The position numbers and the translations under genes were made by a program. From NCBI RefSeq assembly GCF_964019385.1, contig NC_088645.1, positions 36,132,303 to 36,196,302 of the forward strand: a DNA stretch of 64,000 nt, in the 5' to 3' direction. This document shows, in pieces, positions 10,784 to 21,770 of the stretch (positions within the stretch are counted from its first letter, which is position 1; the number at the start of each line of letters is the position of its first letter). The notes under the pieces are model-generated. The model did no database searches and was not told the origin of the DNA. It saw only the letters and a list, made by a program, of their open reading frames with translations. This DNA is from Sycon ciliatum. Its lineage: Eukaryota > Porifera > Calcarea > Leucosolenida > Sycettidae.

Positions 10784-11110
10784 AGAGCGAAGATGAAACC
10801 AGGGAGTCGTACAATATTTTTACGACTCCCTGGTGGTAACCAGTGATGGCCACCGCGGTTGATCACTCAACTTGAAAACCAACTTACTTGAACGACTGGC
10901 GACATGAAGTTCAGCGAAGTGAGAGAGATGACGACTCACGTGCAGCAGATGACGACAGCGACGCAGGGTCAAAAGTAAGTCGAGCAAAAGCGACGCAAAC
11001 TGAACTCTCTGCTCATTCCGCCAGCAGTTTCTCTTGTGAAGACGCTGTACATAGGCTGAACTACCTTCGTCCAGTGATTCGCAGTTGATACAAACAGTAT
11101 TTACTGTTCT
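10784..11110. repeat. Interspersed repeat with AGGGAGTCGT hairpin, copy 1
   Basis: The stretch begins with a hairpin (10799-10833) whose arms are CCAGGGAGTCGT and ACGACTCCCTGG. The rest matches 21390-21770, including CAGCAGATGACGAC and GTACATAGGCTGAA landmarks. The same hairpin type occurs inside both hAT elements (37851-37884 and 57464-57498), suggesting a hAT-related origin. Confidence 0.5.
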
Positions 11111-11379
11111 TGACCTGTTCTGCGACCGTATAAAATAGAACGGACACGGCTTGAGTCAAACTCAGAATTGCCAAGACTCACCTTCGCTTAATTCCCCAAA
11201 ACAGCTGAATTCCCCATCACTGACAGATTGAGTAGAGTCACAAACGGTTGTTTTCCCGCAGCCGTATGCAAAAGACGTTACCTCCAGTGACACACTAGCA
11301 CTAGCTTCGGTCTACACAGCTTTAATGTCCACATGTGAAAGACCAAGTTTAGCTCATCGTTCATTCTGCACTGTCTTAC

Positions 11380-11547
11380 CTACACAAGCTGTACTCCATA
11401 GGTTGCCACCCTGACACCTCATTGGCAAGTCGCCTTGTAAACTGTAACCACTGTTGCATTCTGCTGTGCCGCGAGAGTAACTACCATTGACGTAAGCGAA
11501 ATTTCGCTTGTTTGACTCTGGAGCCGGCGGGTCACAATACGTATACT
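11380..11547 (-). CDS. Sushi/CCP domain exon
   Basis: The 168-bp exon has acceptor TTTGCAG and donor GTAAGACAG and is phase 1-1. It encodes one complete CCP module with four cysteines (YTYCDPPAP, AECNSGYSL, MRCQGG, TACV). The conserved Trp sits in LWSTAC just before the last cysteine. NGS in YVNGSYS is a possible N-glycosylation site. CCP modules bind proteins in complement and adhesion receptors. It belongs to the minus-strand mosaic series. Confidence 0.85.
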
Positions 11548-11659
11548 CTGCAAAGGAAGAAAAAGAAAAAGGGAACAACAGCGCACACACTTAACATCTG
11601 ATCAGATCAAGTGAGTATGCCGGTTCAGTACAAACGCCCCAGCGGGTGCTCATGATTTG

Positions 11660-11760
11660 CGACTCCGCACACTGCACACTGCACACTGCACACTGCACAC
11701 TGCACACTGCACACTGCTCACTGCACACAGCACCCACACACAGCACACAGCACCCACACT
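11660..11760. repeat. 7-bp minisatellite (GCACACT)n and degenerate flank
   Basis: About seven near-perfect tandem copies of GCACACT are followed by a degenerate CAGCACCCACACA stretch. It lies in the intron upstream of the CCP exon at 11380-11547. Confidence 0.8.
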
Positions 11761-11799
11761 CTGCACAGTCTACGGGTGAAGAGCCGGAATGCAAAACCT

Positions 11800-12755
11800 G
11801 CTAAATCCATTTCATCACTTTTGGATGACGGCCAGAAAAGGATTCAGTTTTATTCTGAGCGGTTGGTATCCAAATACGAATTTGGGTTGCAGTTTTGAAA
11901 ATGTTCTGGTCGGATATTGAATGTGAAGTAGAATCCGCAAAGTATCTTGGTGTCCACATGGACCAAGATCTCAAGTGGACTATAATAATGGTCAACCAGA
12001 TGGCCAAGCGAGCTGCCTGTAAAATAGCTGCCCTGTTTAGAAACAGGCGCTGCATGCCCCTCCCGTGCCGCATCACGTACCTAAAGTCCCTGATCCTTCC
12101 TGACTTCCTGTATGCTAGCAACTGTTTCTCTGCTGGCCTCACCTCACATCAGCCCGAGCGCCTAGAGCGTCTACTCAAGCGCGCAGTCCGCTGTGTTTAC
12201 AACGCTCCATTTGCATCCCCATCTGCGCCGCTGTATTGCCAATTGCGATTGCACTCGCTAGAAGTTATGTACTGCCACAAGCTTCTTGGCTACACTTGGC
12301 ACTGCCTTCAGGTAAATGCAGCACATTGCTTACCGATATGTTCAGTCCTCTTAATGCCGGCCGTGCTACACGTAGTCAGGGAAATCGAGCACTTAAATTT
12401 CCAGTCACTAAGACATCCGCTGGCACACATTCTGCCTCATTCCAATGTGTATCACTGTGGAACAGGCTCCAGCCCGACATCAGGAAAATCCCACAGTACC
12501 ACCGATTCATGCGATCCCTCCCAGCACATGCTGCTTTTCAGTAATGCCACTCCCCGCTGTATTATTATTTCCTTTACGGGCCTAACTGGCTTCTACAATG
12601 TAATACTTTACTACCCACTCTACTCAGTGTCATTACCTTCACTGGCCTTTTATAATGTATTCTCCTTTTTAGTCGATATCATGTAATTAGGCAAATTTGC
12701 CGGTTTGTTCTTCGACTCTAAATAAACAAACCAACCAACCAACCAACCAAGCTTT
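11800..12755 (+). mobile_element. LINE 3' end: reverse transcriptase C-terminus
   Basis: The frame from 11895 reads KYLGVHMDQDLKW, then RLLKRAVRCVYN, a pattern typical of the C-terminal RT/thumb region of non-LTR retrotransposons. The coding sequence then shifts frame, and the +2 frame reads SFQCVSLWNRLQPDIRKIP to a stop at about 12544. The 3' end is marked by a TAAACAAACC tract with (AACC)n repeats at 12722-12750. The copy is 5'-truncated and dead. Confidence 0.75.
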
Positions 12756-12759
12756 GCCT

Positions 12760-13645
12760 GGAGGTGCCTGCAGGCCCAAGTGCGCAATTCTCTTCTAGGT
12801 CCGTGTTGTTTGTGGATCATCTCTGTACATTTGGATCCGGGGCCTTCAGACCAATAGAGAATTAGTGATCTACCAACAGCACCATCCTCAGCCGACTTAA
12901 GCTCCACAAAATCACTGTGTAGAGAGCAGAGAGCTGTGCTGCAGTATACTGGGTGCGTGTTTACTTGTGCGGAGCACCGGAGAGGCTGTCTGTCGAGTGA
13001 AGGTCTCTTTCAGAGCGCAAGGGTTTGTTTGTTTGTGTGTGTGATAAACATATTGGTTTATTCTTACAAAATACTAGTAGTCTCCATCGAGGAGCGAGTG
13101 GAAAAGAACAACAAAACAAAGAACAGCACAACGGAATCAGCATGCTCAATGTGTAGTCATGCGTGCATGCCAAATACCGGTGCATGGCGTAAGCTGATGT
13201 AAGCTGCGTACAATAAGACAGATGCACGCGGGTGGGTGCATATAGGATAGCGTACATAATAATACAACGAGTGTTCGCCTTCATTTTACTTCGCACATTA
13301 AACGGGACCCGGGCGCATATGGCGAATATGGAATGAAAGAAAAGGAGGAAAGGAAATAAATGACAGGAAGACAGAAGAAGGGTGATGCTGAAGTTGAGGT
13401 TGCGAGCGCTTCAAAAGCACATGTGACACGGTATCCATCAGTAGTTCAGCAATCTCTGCTCCTATTCTCCCCCATGCGCTCTGAGTTGACACGTGGCTAC
13501 CCACAGTAGCCATTGCGCACACCAACAATTTGAAACAACGAAGGGGTTACGGGTATGTCAAGTATTGTTACTGGTAATATTCCTCTGCCAGCTTTATTGA
13601 CATAGCATCAGAAGTGGTAAAAAGATATGCAAGGCTTAATCTCAC
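12760..13645. other. Unassigned stretch between LINE and lectin exon
   Basis: The minus strand at about 12775-12905 has an open frame containing LILYWSEGPGSKCTEM and ELRTWACRHLQAK. This loosely resembles half of a C-type lectin domain, but no GT donor fits. No other feature was recognised. Confidence 0.25.
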
Positions 13646-13993
13646 CTGCGCAGATAACACGGTGGTGTGAAGATCGTGTATTAAGCAAGTTCCATTGGCC
13701 GGACAAGTAGTAACTAGTAAAAATGTCACCGGAGGTGGCGTCCGTGGTGTGTATGAAAACACCGGTCGATGTGGTGGAGGGCCGGCTGGAAAGTGCAAAC
13801 TTGTATTTCTGCACCATGAGGTAGAGGCAAACAGCCACAACATGGTTTCCAGATAGCATTCTCGTCGTGGGCAATTCCATTCCGGACGCCCGGCACATGT
13901 TCTGGGCGTCCGATAACGTCACCGGCTCAAAGAAATATCCCGGTGGAATGCGTAACGTAGTGTTCACACAATGCGCTTGATCGTGGAATGAAC
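13646..13993 (-). CDS. C-type-lectin-like domain exon
   Basis: The 348-bp exon has acceptor ACGCTACAG and donor GTGAGATT and is phase 1-1. It encodes about 115 residues forming one CTLD-like unit. It starts after SFHDQAHC, has helix-like TLSDAQNMCRASGMELP, and ends with the characteristic HRVICA just before the donor. Canonical EPN/QPD sugar-binding motifs are not visible, so carbohydrate binding is doubtful. It may mediate protein binding. It sits between an EGF exon (17998) and a CCP exon (11380). Confidence 0.7.
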
Positions 13994-14251
13994 CTGTAGC
14001 GTAACAGGAGAAGCAGGGCACACAGGTCAGGGCATACAAGCGCCACAGCTTCCAAACTTTCCAAGGATTTCTCTTTTAAATAATCTCAGCTGAGAGGTTG
14101 AGTTGATAGTGTTCCTCTCGTCAGGGGCTTTCCAAGATGCCCAAGATGATCATTCGGAAAGCTGTCCCAGGGAAAACAAAGTCACGTCTGATTTAAGGTA
14201 AAGAATTTGAGGGCACAATGCTCCACGGACATTAAGCTCTGTCGTAAAGTG

Positions 14252-14737
14252 TTAACCCATTCAGCGCTACTGGGCCTTGCCTATGGTACTCTGCATATAA
14301 ATTCTAAAAACAGTGCCAATAGCAAGTTCTAAAACTCCAGGGTTCTGGCAACTGGGGTCCTCAAATATTTTGGAAATGATTGCCAAAACTATCAACTACA
14401 GGGTGACAGAATCGATACAGTCCCCAAAAAGAGTAGCGCATCACAACAGGGGACGCAAGTTTGCTCAAATTGCGTGAAATACGCCAAATGCGTGAAATTG
14501 TAGCTGAAACATCGCTGAAAAGAGAAGAAAAAAAGACGCGTTGTGTTTCCAAGCGGGATTCATACCAACAACCTATCGTACAAGAGGCAGGATCATGATC
14601 CAGCTGACTAACAGTGCTTTTACATACCAGAGTGTGCCAGAAATCGCTATATATCCCATGACGTCTATAGACGTCATCCGCGCATGGGGGGCATTTTCAA
14701 TGACGTCTATAGACGTCATCAGCGTTCAATGGGTTAA
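14252..14737. mobile_element. piggyBac-like MITE
   Basis: A 478-bp element lies between TTAA target sites (14252-14255 and 14734-14737). Its ends are CCCATTCAGCGCTACTGG and its imperfect complement ATCAGCGTTCAATGGG. TTAA duplication and CCC-type ends fit the piggyBac superfamily. Near the right end are two copies of the perfect palindrome ATGACGTCTATAGACGTCAT (14658-14677 and 14700-14719). No transposase frame is present. Confidence 0.7.
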
Positions 14738-14739
14738 GG

Positions 14740-15430
14740 GTCTTTAAGGCTGAAGTGTTTCTACATGGAGATGACGTTTGTCTGCAGCAACAGACTGTAT
14801 AATATTATGGGCTGCGTGCATGATCATGCAACATGTCTATGTTTGGAGTTAAAAGGTGTGTGTATTCCATCGATCGATTTTCCTATTCCAATCATTAGTG
14901 GCAATGAATGAATCTACAATGTAAGGTACCAGAGACACCAGATTTTGCCATGGTTCTCAATGGTACTGTGATCGTATATGTTGCCGAGTGTCGTACGGTA
15001 TTTGATGATTCCTGGTTTAGTGTTATCCGTTGCGCACATTTCTTTTTGCTTAGAAAAGCATTTGCAAGTTTGGGAGCTATCTACATTGATGCATGTGGCC
15101 ATCTTCTATGCAAACAGAAAGAAAATGTTGTAGCATTCACATTCTTCAAATAATACACTGCACGCATCATCATTTTCACACACGCAGCCCCCTTACACGC
15201 TTTCGCATTATCCATTCATTTGCCACTAGCTTCCTCCCAGTCACATCCGAAACACACGCCAATGGTGCCATATTTTTTGCTGTGTTGGGGTAAAACTAAT
15301 CTGACTGCATAATTGCTTGTTTTAACAAAAGCGGGTGGTGATCCATTGCATAAAAGTGCTCTATCGATAGAGCTATTACTACCAAATCAGTTCAACCACA
15401 AAACTACCAAGACCTCATTTGCAGCTCGGA
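14740..15430. other. Unassigned, probably intronic
   Basis: Only short open frames occur, none with a recognisable domain. Confidence 0.3.
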
Positions 15431-15590
15431 GTTTCATGCATTACGCCATCATCAGGCAGAATTCCACAGCGGGCCTACAGCACAGCATATGTTATGTTAC
15501 CTTTATTTTACTTCACCATAGGTACAGGCATTGCTGCCTTCTTGCTGTAGATCATAAAATAATGATGCCACAGCTCCTAGGCTATGATGA
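15431..15590 (-). repeat. Copy of the 310-bp interspersed element, with hammerhead-like motif
   Basis: The segment 15490-15590 matches, in reverse, the element that interrupts BEL copy 2 (near 51960-52058). The shared part includes TATGTTATGTTACC and GGCATTGCTGCCTTCTTGCT. Just upstream on the minus strand a CTGATGA...GAAACTCCGAG arrangement (about 15425-15455) resembles a decayed hammerhead core like those at 31843 and 37204. Confidence 0.4.
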
Positions 15591-16340
15591 ATATATCGGG
15601 CTTTTAAAATACAGGTGCCCCTGTGGAAGGTGTGGGTCCTATCAGGACCTATTTTTACAGTGGCAGACCAGAATGATAATGTGTGACTGTAGACTGCTGG
15701 TCTACTGTGCACTGGATGAGTGTAGTAGAGCAAAGAATGCAGGTCTCAGGGGCTAATTGTTTGTTTTAGACACTGCACACTACGCAACGAGTTTCGACTG
15801 AAGATGTCATGAGAAAACATTCTGAATGCTATTATTGCTGTTATTGTTGTAAGGAGTGCACAGTTGATCTAATGCATTGCCGTAAATGCCTCAGCCTTGT
15901 TTTAATAGGCTGCGCCTCGATTCTTATCGAGGTTTTTCTCTCTATCCCACTCAGCACTGTATCCTACACATGATGTCAACAATACACCGTACTCTCTCAA
16001 ATAGTGCCCCATCTGTGGTGAACATTACAAAATAGTACCCCAGGGGTAAGACATTGCAATTAACAGAACTAGCTGAAGCGTCATTTCACGAACGTTACAT
16101 TGAGGTGGCACGAAGAAATTCAAGAGCCACGGACAAAATTCTTCGTGCACTGACGTTTCAGCTGTTATCAGTTTACTGCAATCCCTTAACTCTTGTCACC
16201 TCGTCACCTTTTCGTGTTTTTATATTTCCGGATAAAACAAGTAGTACAGGTATACGCATGCCGTATTTTCCTGATTTATTACAAGAGTAGTCGCACTCGA
16301 AGTCGCACGCCACTTTCAGGCCTGAGCCAAATTGTTACAA
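15591..16340. other. Unassigned stretch
   Basis: No exon or element boundary was resolved. Open frames are short and lack recognisable motifs. Confidence 0.3.
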
Positions 16341-16344
16341 TAAT

Positions 16345-16970
16345 AACTTGATAATTTTCCACCTTGTCACAAGTGTTGTTATCTAATTATCTTTAGGCTA
16401 TATAAGTTTTGGTCTTTCCAACTGGAGCCATTCCCTGTTGTTGTGAACCCTCTGGTTCTCTAAAGTGTCAGGAACGAACGACCCCTCACGGCACGAGGAA
16501 AACTATAAATTCTCAACAGTATATTTCACTTCCATCGACTAATAATAATGAACAATGAATGAATGAATGAATGAACAATGAATGAATAACACTAAAACCA
16601 CCAGGTAGGTATAGAGGGAAATGACAGCGTACATGTATATGAGAAAAGCATACACATGCAACATACAACTTAACTACAGCGCACACAGCAAACTGCAGAT
16701 AGGGCATGTAGTGTATGCCACGTAAACATCAGCAGTACGGCGGAGTCGAGATACAACTGCATTGAAACGAACACAATGTCACAAGCGAGAAGGCCTTTCA
16801 CTCTCGAGAACTTGTGGTTTCACAACACCTGTATAATCCTTGATGAGAAGGGACCGAAAACGTTCGGATCCTTATGACAAGTGCCTTATTGTGACTGGAT
16901 GTGTGTTTGCGTGGATACTTGCGACCCATAACTTACCTTCGTTTTAAAATAATAATAATAATAATAATAA
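16345..16970 (+). repeat. Interspersed repeat family A, copy 2, split by solo LTR
   Basis: The two halves (16345-16438 and 16828-16970) join to match the copies at 4200-4478 and 17030-17305. The break falls exactly at the solo LTR. The hammerhead-like ATCC...GGAT unit is at 16836-16869. The copy ends in (AAT)n. Confidence 0.75.
16439..16827. mobile_element. Solo LTR related to the BEL/Pao copy 1 LTR
   Basis: The 389-bp sequence starts TGTTGTGAACCCTCTGGTTC and ends TTTCACAACA. It resembles the BEL LTRs at 46119 and 51450 along its length, including CGGCACGAGGA and AGTATATTTCACTTC. It is flanked by the 5-bp duplication CCTGT (16434-16438 and 16828-16832). The two uninterrupted family A copies show a single CCTGT at the same place. 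A solo LTR is left when LTRs recombine and the interior is lost. Confidence 0.9.
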
Positions 16971-17029
16971 TAATTTTACAAGAAGTCGGAGGCGGATAAT
17001 ACTTTAATAACGAAGGTACGTGCTCACTA

Positions 17030-17305
17030 TGTTCTTGTCGCTATTATTATGTCCTTCGAGTTTTGTGTCGTGCTGAACTTGATACTTTTTTTCACCTTGT
17101 CACGAGTGTTCTTATCTCATATCTTTACGCTATATAAGTTTTAGTCTTTCCAACTTGAGCCATTCCCTGTATAATCCTTGATGAGAAGGGACCGAAAACG
17201 TTCGGATACTTTGACAAGTGCCTTATTTTGACTGGATGTGTGTTTGCGTGGATACTTACGACCTAACACGTACCTTCGTTATTAAAATTATAATAATAAT
17301 AATAA
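17030..17305 (+). repeat. Interspersed repeat family A, copy 3
   Basis: An uninterrupted copy ending in an (ATA/AAT)n tail. The hammerhead-like unit is at 17174-17207. It provides an empty site for the solo LTR at 16439. Confidence 0.7.
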
Positions 17306-17621
17306 TAGTTACAGTTCGCATGTCACTCATGGAAGGATCGCATCTGTCAATGAAATCCAGGCAGAAGAGCCAACAAAAGGCATCTCAATACTCAATACTC
17401 GGTTAGAGCTAATTATGTTACAATAATATGCACACAAGTAGAAAGTCATGCTCAACTGTAAGTTCCCTGCACTTGACAGCTAGTGTGAAAAGTTAGACTA
17501 ATATTCAGAGAAAATAACGGTACTGTGAAACCGGAAATTTTCGGTGGTGTAATTTTAATGGCATTTCCCAAAATCAACGGTTCGGTGGCGACACATTTTC
17601 GGCAAATCAGTTTTCCAGATA

Positions 17622-17876
17622 CAGTAAAACCTGGTTTAAGCGACCACCCCACGGTGCAAGCAAAAGCGGTCGTTAAAGCCAGGTGGTCTTTAGAACCAGG
17701 TCCCACAGTGTCTGTGTAGAACTGTGGGTGCATGGAGAAACGGTCGTTAAGAGCAGGTGGTCGCTAAACACAGATGCTGTATAATTATGAATGTGACGCC
17801 GTCCATGCCTGGCAAAGTGCCCTGTAGTACCAGGCTGGTCGCTAACCAGGGTGGTCTTTAGTTACAGGTTTTGCTG
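17622..17876. mobile_element. TA-flanked MITE with ACCTGGTTTAAGCGACCAC ends
   Basis: The 255-bp element begins CAGTAAAACCTGGTTTAAGC and ends with the near-complement TTACAGGTTTTGCTG, between TA dinucleotides at 17620-17621 and 17877-17878. Internal GGTCGTTAA and GGTCGCTAA motifs repeat the terminal sequence. It is a Tc1/mariner/pogo-type non-autonomous element. Confidence 0.7.
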
Positions 17877-17997
17877 TATGCCTGAAAGAACAAGAACATG
17901 TAACAACACCAGTATGATAACACAAGCGATGATAAGATATTAAATTTTAATATGCTCTGGCAAAATGTCATCGAGGCAGGGAAGCACTAAACCTTAC

Positions 17998-18105
17998 GTT
18001 GGCACGACCCGTTGTCAGCTCTATAGTAGGGCAAAGTACATTCACACGACCCGTCCTTGGAGCAGTGTTCATTCTGGCCACAACCAGATGCGCATCCAGT
18101 ATATC
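17998..18105 (-). CDS. EGF-like exon
   Basis: The 108-bp exon has acceptor CCTGTTGCAG and donor GTAAGG and is phase 1-1. It encodes C-x3-C-x5-C-x5-C-x-C-x11-C (motifs GCASGCGQNEHC, GSCECTLPYY and NGSC), a compact EGF-like domain with standard C-x-C spacing and no calcium-binding start. NGS before the last cysteine is a potential N-glycosylation site. It lies between the two lectin exons in transcript order. Confidence 0.75.
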
Positions 18106-18114
18106 CTGCAACAG

Positions 18115-18366
18115 GAGAGCAGAGAGAGAGAGAGAGAGAGAGCAGCAGAGTTTATTTCGACCCGCGCCTTAAAGTGCCGCGAGAGCGCCCCACCATGTCG
18201 TCGTTTTGTGTCCGTTGTGTCCTGCCTATAGCGGTTGAATGCGGATGATTTAATGGCGGATTTTTTATTGCGGGCCAAGTGAATTTCTACTGGGTGCAAA
18301 ATATACAATGTGAGTAGGTAGTGCCAGTGGAAGGGGGGGGGGGGGAGGGAGAGGGGGGGGGGGGGG
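18115..18366. repeat. (AG)n microsatellite and poly-G tract
   Basis: An (AG)n run of about 26 bp lies at 18118-18144, next to the acceptor of the EGF exon at 17998. Poly-G stretches lie at 18333-18366. Confidence 0.85.
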
Positions 18367-18466
18367 TGCAGTGATGTGCAGCGAGTCCGTCTTGACTTTG
18401 CCACAGCAAGTTAACTGATGGTGCAATTGCATACCGTCTATTGGTCAAAGAACACATACCTTGCTA

Positions 18467-18516
18467 TACACATGCACGCGCACACATGCACACAAACACA
18501 CACACACACACACACG

Positions 18517-18567
<51 letters not shown>

Positions 18568-18689
18568 GCGCACACACACACACACCACACACATGCACAC
18601 ACACACACACATACACACACACACACATACACACACACACACACACACATACATCCGCGCACCCCCCCCCCCCCCCACACACCCACACG

Positions 18690-18765
<76 letters not shown>

Positions 18766-18837
18766 CACACACACGCACACAAACACACACACACAAATAC
18801 ACACACACACATACACACACTCATACACACACACACA

Positions 18838-18875
<38 letters not shown>
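18467..18875. repeat. Imperfect (AC)n microsatellite
   Basis: About 400 bp of (CA)n is interrupted by CG, AT and a poly-C tract at 18662-18677. The long His/Thr or Cys/Val frames in all registers come only from the repeat. Confidence 0.95.
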
Positions 18876-18876
<1 letters not shown>

Positions 18877-18879
18877 GGT

Positions 18880-20095
18880 GTGACCTTAAAACACTAGGGT
18901 TCTCACATCGCACAAAACACAGTTAGTTGAGCTCAGCCATACCGCTTTCCATCCCCTGAGTGTAAAACCAAGGTGGGAGACTCTAGCCAGACGGGACACT
19001 GTCGTCGACGTACTTTATTATGTTTTTGAACGATACTGGTCCCTTATAATCCGGCACCATTTGTGCTTCAGAAATTGAGCTGGATTAGCGAGTGTGCAGG
19101 ATAAACAAATCTGATTTACTGCTGCAATTTGCATGAAGAAGCCATTTTTGGGCGAATATATTTTGCCATTATTTGGCTACTGAAAATTGTGCTGGTTCAT
19201 AGAGGGTGCTGCCGGTTTGTAAAGTGATGGATTAAAGAAGGACGACTGTATTGGTACAGTTCTACAGCTGTGCAGGCAAGAGTGGACCGGTTATGGCTGT
19301 GATTAGCTTGTTGCAATGCAAATGTCCTGGATGATACCATGCAGGGCAAGGATCATATTCATACTACTCTCTGTGTGGTATTTGTACTTTGGAGGTCATT
19401 ATATTATTGACTTGACACGCACGGTACGCAGCACGTCTGTGTACCTGGGTTTCACACTAGACCTGGGTGGCAAACAGACTCATGGGAGGAGGGGGGGGGG
19501 GTAAATCGCAGCTGCTCTCTGTTTTTCACGAACGCCCAGGGGAAAGTCATAACATCCCAGCGGAACAGAATCCAACACACATATGATGCTAAGTGTCTGT
19601 TCTCTCGTTGACTGTCAACGTGAGGATGGTGTTGATATTGTATTTGTTAAATCGTTGCTGACATCTTTGTTCGGTCTGTGTATATTTACACTATATTATA
19701 CAGTAGGAGTAATAGCATTTTCATTTTACCCAAAACCACCAAATGACGCTTGCAGAAGACAAAGACAGTTCACCAACCGGGCTCCATAAATTTTGTTTTA
19801 CTCCTGTCAAGTCTCGCTTTGTTCCAAAGGATGACAGGAACTACTTGCAATTGTGGAGTGTTTCTGGTGAACTGTTTCGCTGCTGAAATCTTCAAGTGTT
19901 GTGTGATCTTGTAGGGTCAAGTGCAAACATCTAATATCACTGTTGTATTTTGTTGTATGCGATGTTGTGTGATCCGGGAAACATGATCTTTTCCTAACAC
20001 ATGGCTACCAAATGTTTGCCTACTCATAGATCTGCAGTGTGAGAACTTTGTGCCATCGGCAACCCCATACATGCCCTTTCACCTATTTTGACGAT
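18880..20095. other. Unassigned, probably intronic
   Basis: A possible decayed MITE lies around 19030-19255, with GGATTAGCG and GGATTAAAG motifs resembling the pogo-type ends elsewhere. No exon was recognised. Confidence 0.3.
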
Positions 20096-20099
20096 AATA

Positions 20100-20293
20100 T
20101 AGTCAGACCTCGCATAAACGCAAATATCCGTTTTCCACAAAAAAATATCCGGATAGGCGATGGAACCGGGTAATCGAACACACGTGATGTATGTATGCAT
20201 GCATGGTATATGCTGTAAATCGGTAGCCAACGATTTTCTTCCGGATGGCGAGGGGTCCGGATAAAAGAGGACCGGATAAGCGAGGTCTGACTG
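20100..20293. mobile_element. pogo-type MITE, second copy
   Basis: Ends are AGTCAGACCTCGCATAAACG and GGATAAGCGAGGTCTGACTG, with internal ATATCCGGATAGGCGATGG. The element is the same family as 3166-3338, in opposite orientation. The left terminal base has decayed. Confidence 0.75.
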
Positions 20294-20587
20294 CTGTGCT
20301 ACAGCACTGCTGAATGAAATCCAGCCGCGGCACTCAGGTACGCGCCGGGGCGTTGCCCAGCCCTAGACCTGACAACACTGGGCTGCAAAAGAAGGTGCAG
20401 ATCTGAGTGACATGACTGGATTTCATTCCGCAGCACTGGATGATGGCCATTTGCTGGTGCCTTGACCGGATTGTGCTGGCTCTGCAGGAGCTATATGCCT
20501 GAGCTCTATCCGAACATGGTTACATCGCCTGCCGGCACACATGTAGCATATAACACATAGCGTTGGCGCATAGCACGCCATACTTAC

Positions 20588-20854
20588 TTGCACAGGCAAC
20601 ATTATGCAAATCTTCGCGGGACGCATTAGTTTGGGCAAGGAATACCTGTCCCAGCCCGAATGGCTCGGCAAACATCCGGAACCACACAAAGTCACTGATT
20701 ATCAAATCTCTGGTTGCCTGGACAATCATATCTTTTTCCTCCGTTCTACTTGGTATCGCTAACCCTAGCTGAGAACATAGTGAAGCGGCCCTGGAAAAAT
20801 TCATTGCCGGATAATTGACTGGATCAAGTATCAGAAGATTGCCTCTGTACTCTC
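20588..20854 (-). CDS. C-type-lectin-like domain exon
   Basis: The 267-bp exon has acceptor GTTCTGCAG and donor GTAAGTATG and is phase 1-1. It encodes about 88 residues with the CTLD helix signature NFSRAASLCSQLGLAIPSR, then VWFRMFAEPFGLGQVF, and a final cysteine in NVACA at the donor. It is shorter than the usual 110-130 residue CTLD, so part may lie in another exon or be lost. No sugar-binding EPN/QPD or WND motif is seen. Confidence 0.7.
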
Positions 20855-21039
20855 CTGCAGAACGACAGTACACAAACAGTAGAATGTGCACATCGTTGGT
20901 AAAGCCATGACATCGTTGGTAAAGCCATGAGTAAACTTGAAGATGGGTGATGCTTGGGTTAAAGAGCACCGCACATTCACTTGGACAAGTATGAGGTGAA
21001 GTGTACATCTGATCTGCTCTCGGGATCAACGACGCAGCA

Positions 21040-21430
21040 GTCCATTCACCTGAGCCAGTCTCGTTGGCTCTTGAAAGCCCAATTTTGACAGAATCGAGGC
21101 ACAAAAATCCGTGTTTGGAATCCGCTTCTCCACACATTTTGCCATGGAGTACCTTTCCAAATTTTGGTAAAACCAGGCTGATTTTGTAATGCCCTGTGTC
21201 CTTTGACTTTTCTGGTATCAAATTTGGTTAGGAATAATTGCACGTTCCACACAATGCAGGATGAACTGTTGTTTTCATGATAGCTATAAGTGCAAAAATT
21301 TGTACGAAAAAACCATACTGTAAATCAACAAATTTTGGCCGGTGTGAAACTTTGGCCGATCTCGAAATGAAACTTTTGGCCGTCAAAAATATTTTTACGA
21401 CCCCCTGGTGGAAACGAGGAATCGCCATCG
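21040..21430 (-). repeat. Paralogous segment of unknown nature, copy 1
   Basis: This segment matches 26380-26690. Shared minus-strand landmarks are ACAACAG followed by T-CATCCTGCATTGTGTG, CCAGAAAAGTC and CAAAAGCCA. Copy 2 could be an exon (HPALCDLCNYSLPHLRPEKS up to a GTATGCC donor), but this copy has a stop codon at the equivalent position. It may be a decayed duplicate exon or a repeat. Confidence 0.35.
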
Positions 21431-21770
21431 CGGCGGATCACGCAGCTCGAAAGCCAACTACTTACTTGAACGACGGCGACATGAAGGTCAGCGGAGTGTG
21501 ATCAAAGAAGCCGAGCCAAGGCCGAGACGAGCTGAACAATGATTCGAGAGAGATGACGACTCGCGTGCAGCAGATGACGACTCGCGTGCAGCAGATGACG
21601 ACAGCGACGCAGGGTCAAAAATGAGTCAAGTGAAAGCGACGCAAACTGAACTCTCTGCTCATTCCGCCAACAGTTTCTCTTGTAAAGACGCTGTACATAG
21701 GCTGAATCACCTTCGTCCAGTGATTTGCAGTCGATACAAACTGTTCTTGACCTGTTCTAAGCGTTTTCAT
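21430..21770. repeat. Interspersed repeat with AGGGAGTCGT-type hairpin, copy 2
   Basis: Matches 10784-11110. This copy has a short tandem duplication of ATGACGACTCGCGTGCAGCAG at about 21553-21597. Only the right half of the hairpin (ACGACCCCCTGG near 21390) is preserved. Confidence 0.45.

Noticed and set aside
11660..11760. CRISPR-like tandem repeat
   Set aside because: Units of 7 bp without unique spacers; a eukaryotic minisatellite.
18418..18926. Several 120-160 residue frames of His/Thr or Cys/Val
   Set aside because: Also pure microsatellite translation, with no codon structure or splice sites.
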